From positions 1-14,942 of the forward strand of contig CAYUHZ010000020.1 in assembly GCA_964444625.1 (NCBI GenBank): DNA of 14,942 bases, in the 5' to 3' direction. The stretch's first letter is position 1. Each line of letters begins with the position of its first letter. Positions 13,242 to 14,942 of this stretch are shown piece after piece. The position numbers were made by a program, and so were the translations under genes. The stretch is from CAYUHZ01 sp964444625 (GTDB taxonomy: Bacteria > Patescibacteriota > Patescibacteriia > Patescibacteriales > GWC2-42-12). The notes under the pieces were generated by a model, which was given only the letters and a program-made list of their open reading frames with translations, was not told where the DNA came from and searched no databases.

Positions 13242-14651
13242 ATGGATAGAGCGCTTTTTTTAATAAAAAAATTGATTCCTCGAAAAATATTTTTTGCCCT
13301 GCAACCGGCTTATCATTATATTTTGAGCTGGCTGTCTGCGGTTTTGAATTTTTTCCCCAGTGAAAAGTTGATAGTAATAGGCGTAACCGGCACAACCGGA
13401 AAAACGACCACGGTTTATTTGATTGCCAAAATGTTGGCGGAAACTGGATGCCGAGTCGGTTTTACTTCAACCGCCATGTTCAGCGACGGCCTGAAAGAAT
13501 GGCTGAATGACAAAAAGATGACTATGGTCGGACGTTTTTTTATCCAAAAAATTTTGAGGCAAATGGTAAAAAACGGCTGCCAATACGCCATAGTTGAAAC
13601 TAGTTCAGAGGGGATTAGGCAATTTCGGCATCGCTTTATAAATTACGATATTTTAGTTTTTACCTGTCTTTATCCGGAGCATATTGAGTCGCATGGCAGT
13701 TTTGAGAATTATCAAGCAGCCAAAGGGAAATTGTTCGCCCACTTGAAAAACTGCGCCACGAAGCATGTTGACGATTGCAAGCAGGTAAAAAAAACAGATA
13801 GTGGGTTAAAAAAAATAACTTTGCACCGCATAAAAAAAACGATAATTGCCAATGGCGACGATCAGTATGCGGGGTATTTCCTTAATTTTTGGGCGGAAGA
13901 GAAGATAGAGCTTAGAATCAGGAATCAAGAACCAGGAACCAAAAAAAAGAAGAAAGATAAGAAGATAAAAAATATTGAAGCTTTGTTCATAAAAACTGAT
14001 TCCAAAAAGACAATTTTCAAAATAGATGAGGCCGAAATTTCTTTGAATTTATTGGGAAGATTTAACATCGCGAACGCTTTGTCGGCAGTGGCTGTTGGGC
14101 AGAGCCAAGGCGTGGCGTTATCTACTATTAAAAAGGGATTAGAGTCGGTAAAAGGAGTGCCGGGCAGGCTGGAAAAAATTGAAGAAGGGCAGAATTTTAC
14201 CATTATTGTTGATTATGCTTTTGAACCCAATGCTCTAGCCAAACTCTATCAAATAGCAGAGAAAATTGAACACCAAAATATAATCCACGTACTGGGTTCG
14301 GCTGGAGGAGGAAGAGATGTCGCGCGTCGTCCGAAGTTGGGTGAATTAGCAGGCCAAAAGGCCAATCAGGTGATTATTACCGATGAAGATCCATATGACG
14401 ATGATCCGTTAGCGATTATTAATCAAGTTTCTTTAGGAGCAGAAAAGAGCGGTAAAAAATTGAATCAAAATTTATTCAGAATTCTTGATCGCCGGCAAGC
14501 GATCAAGAAAGCTTTAGAGATAGCTGGCGAAGGGGATCTTGTTTTGATAACCGGCAAAGGAAGCGAACAGGCGATTTGTACCGCTAATGGCAAAAAAATT
14601 CCTTGGGACGATCGGGAGGTAATCAGGCAAGAATTAAGAAATAAAAAATAA
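13242..14651 (+). CDS. murE: MurE-like Mur ligase lacking the N-terminal UDP-binding domain
   Basis: 469 residues from ATG 13242 (a TTG at 13224 in the same frame is possible). The N-terminus is a hydrophobic/basic stretch (MDRALFLIKKLIPRKIFFAL ...), not the usual first Mur domain. The central domain has the ATP loop GVTGTTGKTTT (47-57), VETSSEG, YQAAKGKLF and LLGRFNIANALSAV; the C-terminal domain has GVPGRLEK, IIVDYAFEPNAL, GSAGGGRDVARRPKLGE and LITGKGSEQ. These are MurE-like, but DYAHTP is DYAFEP, GKGHE is GKGSE, and the DNPR signature of diaminopimelate-adding enzymes is replaced by DEDPYDDDP, so the third amino acid added is uncertain. A Lys-rich insertion starting at RIRNQEPGT (225-233) is a period-7 repeat. 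The symbol is by homology; it follows the FemAB-like gene by 79 bases. Confidence 0.8.
   Translation: MDRALFLIKKLIPRKIFFALQPAYHYILSWLSAVLNFFPSEKLIVIGVTGTTGKTTTVYLIAKMLAETGCRVGFTSTAMFSDGLKEWLNDKKMTMVGRFFIQKILRQMVKNGCQYAIVETSSEGIRQFRHRFINYDILVFTCLYPEHIESHGSFENYQAAKGKLFAHLKNCATKHVDDCKQVKKTDSGLKKITLHRIKKTIIANGDDQYAGYFLNFWAEEKIELRIRNQEPGTKKKKKDKKIKNIEALFIKTDSKKTIFKIDEAEISLNLLGRFNIANALSAVAVGQSQGVALSTIKKGLESVKGVPGRLEKIEEGQNFTIIVDYAFEPNALAKLYQIAEKIEHQNIIHVLGSAGGGRDVARRPKLGELAGQKANQVIITDEDPYDDDPLAIINQVSLGAEKSGKKLNQNLFRILDRRQAIKKALEIAGEGDLVLITGKGSEQAICTANGKKIPWDDREVIRQELRNKK
13916..13940 (+). repeat. Heptanucleotide repeat inside the murE-like gene
   Basis: Units AATCAGG, AATCAAG, AACCAGG and partial AACC in strict period 7, followed by a purine-rich Lys tract (to about 13970). 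It encodes IRNQEPGT and then a Lys run. The insert falls in a variable loop of the ligase central domain. Confidence 0.65.
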
Positions 14652-14784
14652 TTTTTTATATCTTATGGTATTGTCGCTCTAATGGTTAATATTGGTACAG
14701 ATTTTTTAGGCATTTTTAACAACGAAAAGGTTGATTTTAATGGTTATTTTCAAATTTTGCTCCAAATTTAGCGATAGTGCGCTT

Positions 14785-14942
14785 ATGTCTAAATTATTAA
14801 AAAAAACATTTGTAATATTTTTATTTTTATCTTTATTTTTAGGTGTGTTTTTTTATGTTATTTTTTGGTCAGGCGGTTTTCCTCTTCTTGCCTCCACCTC
14901 GCCCGACGCCATCGCCATCAGGGTAATGCCCAACCCCAGCCA
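14785..14942 (+). CDS. Secreted or membrane-anchored protein, 3' end beyond the window
   Basis: An ORF open to the window edge. From ATG 14785 it begins MSKLLKKTFVIFLFLSLFLG, a basic start followed by a long hydrophobic segment (about residues 8-28), then a Ser/Thr/Pro-rich part and SPDAIAIRVMPNPS. An alternative in-frame ATG at 14740 adds 15 residues and has AAAAGG nine bases upstream, one of the few Shine-Dalgarno-like sites here. The choice is open; I prefer 14785 because the signal segment follows immediately. The PDAIAIRVMPNP segment suggests the extracellular part of a surface protein, but I do not recognise the family. Confidence 0.6.
   Translation, partial: MSKLLKKTFVIFLFLSLFLGVFFYVIFWSGGFPLLASTSPDAIAIRVMPNPS

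Noticed and set aside
14641..14784. Rho-independent terminator or strong promoter after the murE-like gene
   Set aside because: The AAAAAATAATTTTTT stretch has no GC stem, and the -35/-10 candidates (TTGTCG, TACAGA) have poor spacing and match.

Overview
The window looks like a chromosomal segment of a Candidate Phyla Radiation (Patescibacteria, probably Parcubacteria-like) bacterium. The reasons are indirect: low GC, very short intergenic gaps, almost no Shine-Dalgarno motifs, a eukaryote/archaeal-like class of isoleucyl-tRNA synthetase, a MurE-like ligase without its N-terminal domain, an orphan short type IV pilus ATPase, a LemA/HtpX pair, and in-frame AAAATTC-type heptanucleotide repeats inside conserved genes. 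Genes end in TAA, TAG or TGA, so the standard bacterial code fits.

Layout. Positions 1-520 hold the 3' end of an IS3-family transposase. Positions 600-1703 encode a membrane-anchored metallophosphoesterase, followed by a hairpin. A convergent minus-strand pair follows (1864-2303): a frameshifted cupin preceded by a 51-residue four-cysteine protein. Between this pair and ileS lie two divergent sigma70-like promoters. From ileS (2462) to the right edge every gene is on the plus strand: ileS, a doubly broken ASCH/DUF3850 gene, a PP-loop tRNA-thiolation-like enzyme, a GspE/PilB-type ATPase, lemA, a decayed IS with intact inverted repeats, a short membrane-tail remnant, htpX, a remnant of an SGNH hydrolase, a NIF3-like gene, ruvA, a FemAB-type peptidoglycan-bridge enzyme, a MurE-like ligase, and the start of a secreted or membrane protein cut by the window edge.

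The living genes are housekeeping: translation (ileS), probable tRNA thiolation, pilus assembly, membrane-protein quality control (htpX with lemA), Holliday-junction processing (ruvA), and cell-wall precursor and bridge synthesis (FemAB-like and MurE-like, which are adjacent).

I do not see a coherent new defence or mobile system. The most unusual signals are (1) period-7 tandem repeats expanded in frame inside ileS (twice) and the murE-like gene, (2) a deletion-derivative IS splitting lemA from htpX with all three DDE residues and both inverted repeats kept, (3) an imperfect 20-bp inverted copy of the cupin gene's 3' end, and (4) the high density of small broken genes (two IS transposases, cupin, DUF3850, SGNH tail, membrane tail). 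Some of the single-base lesions could be assembly errors.
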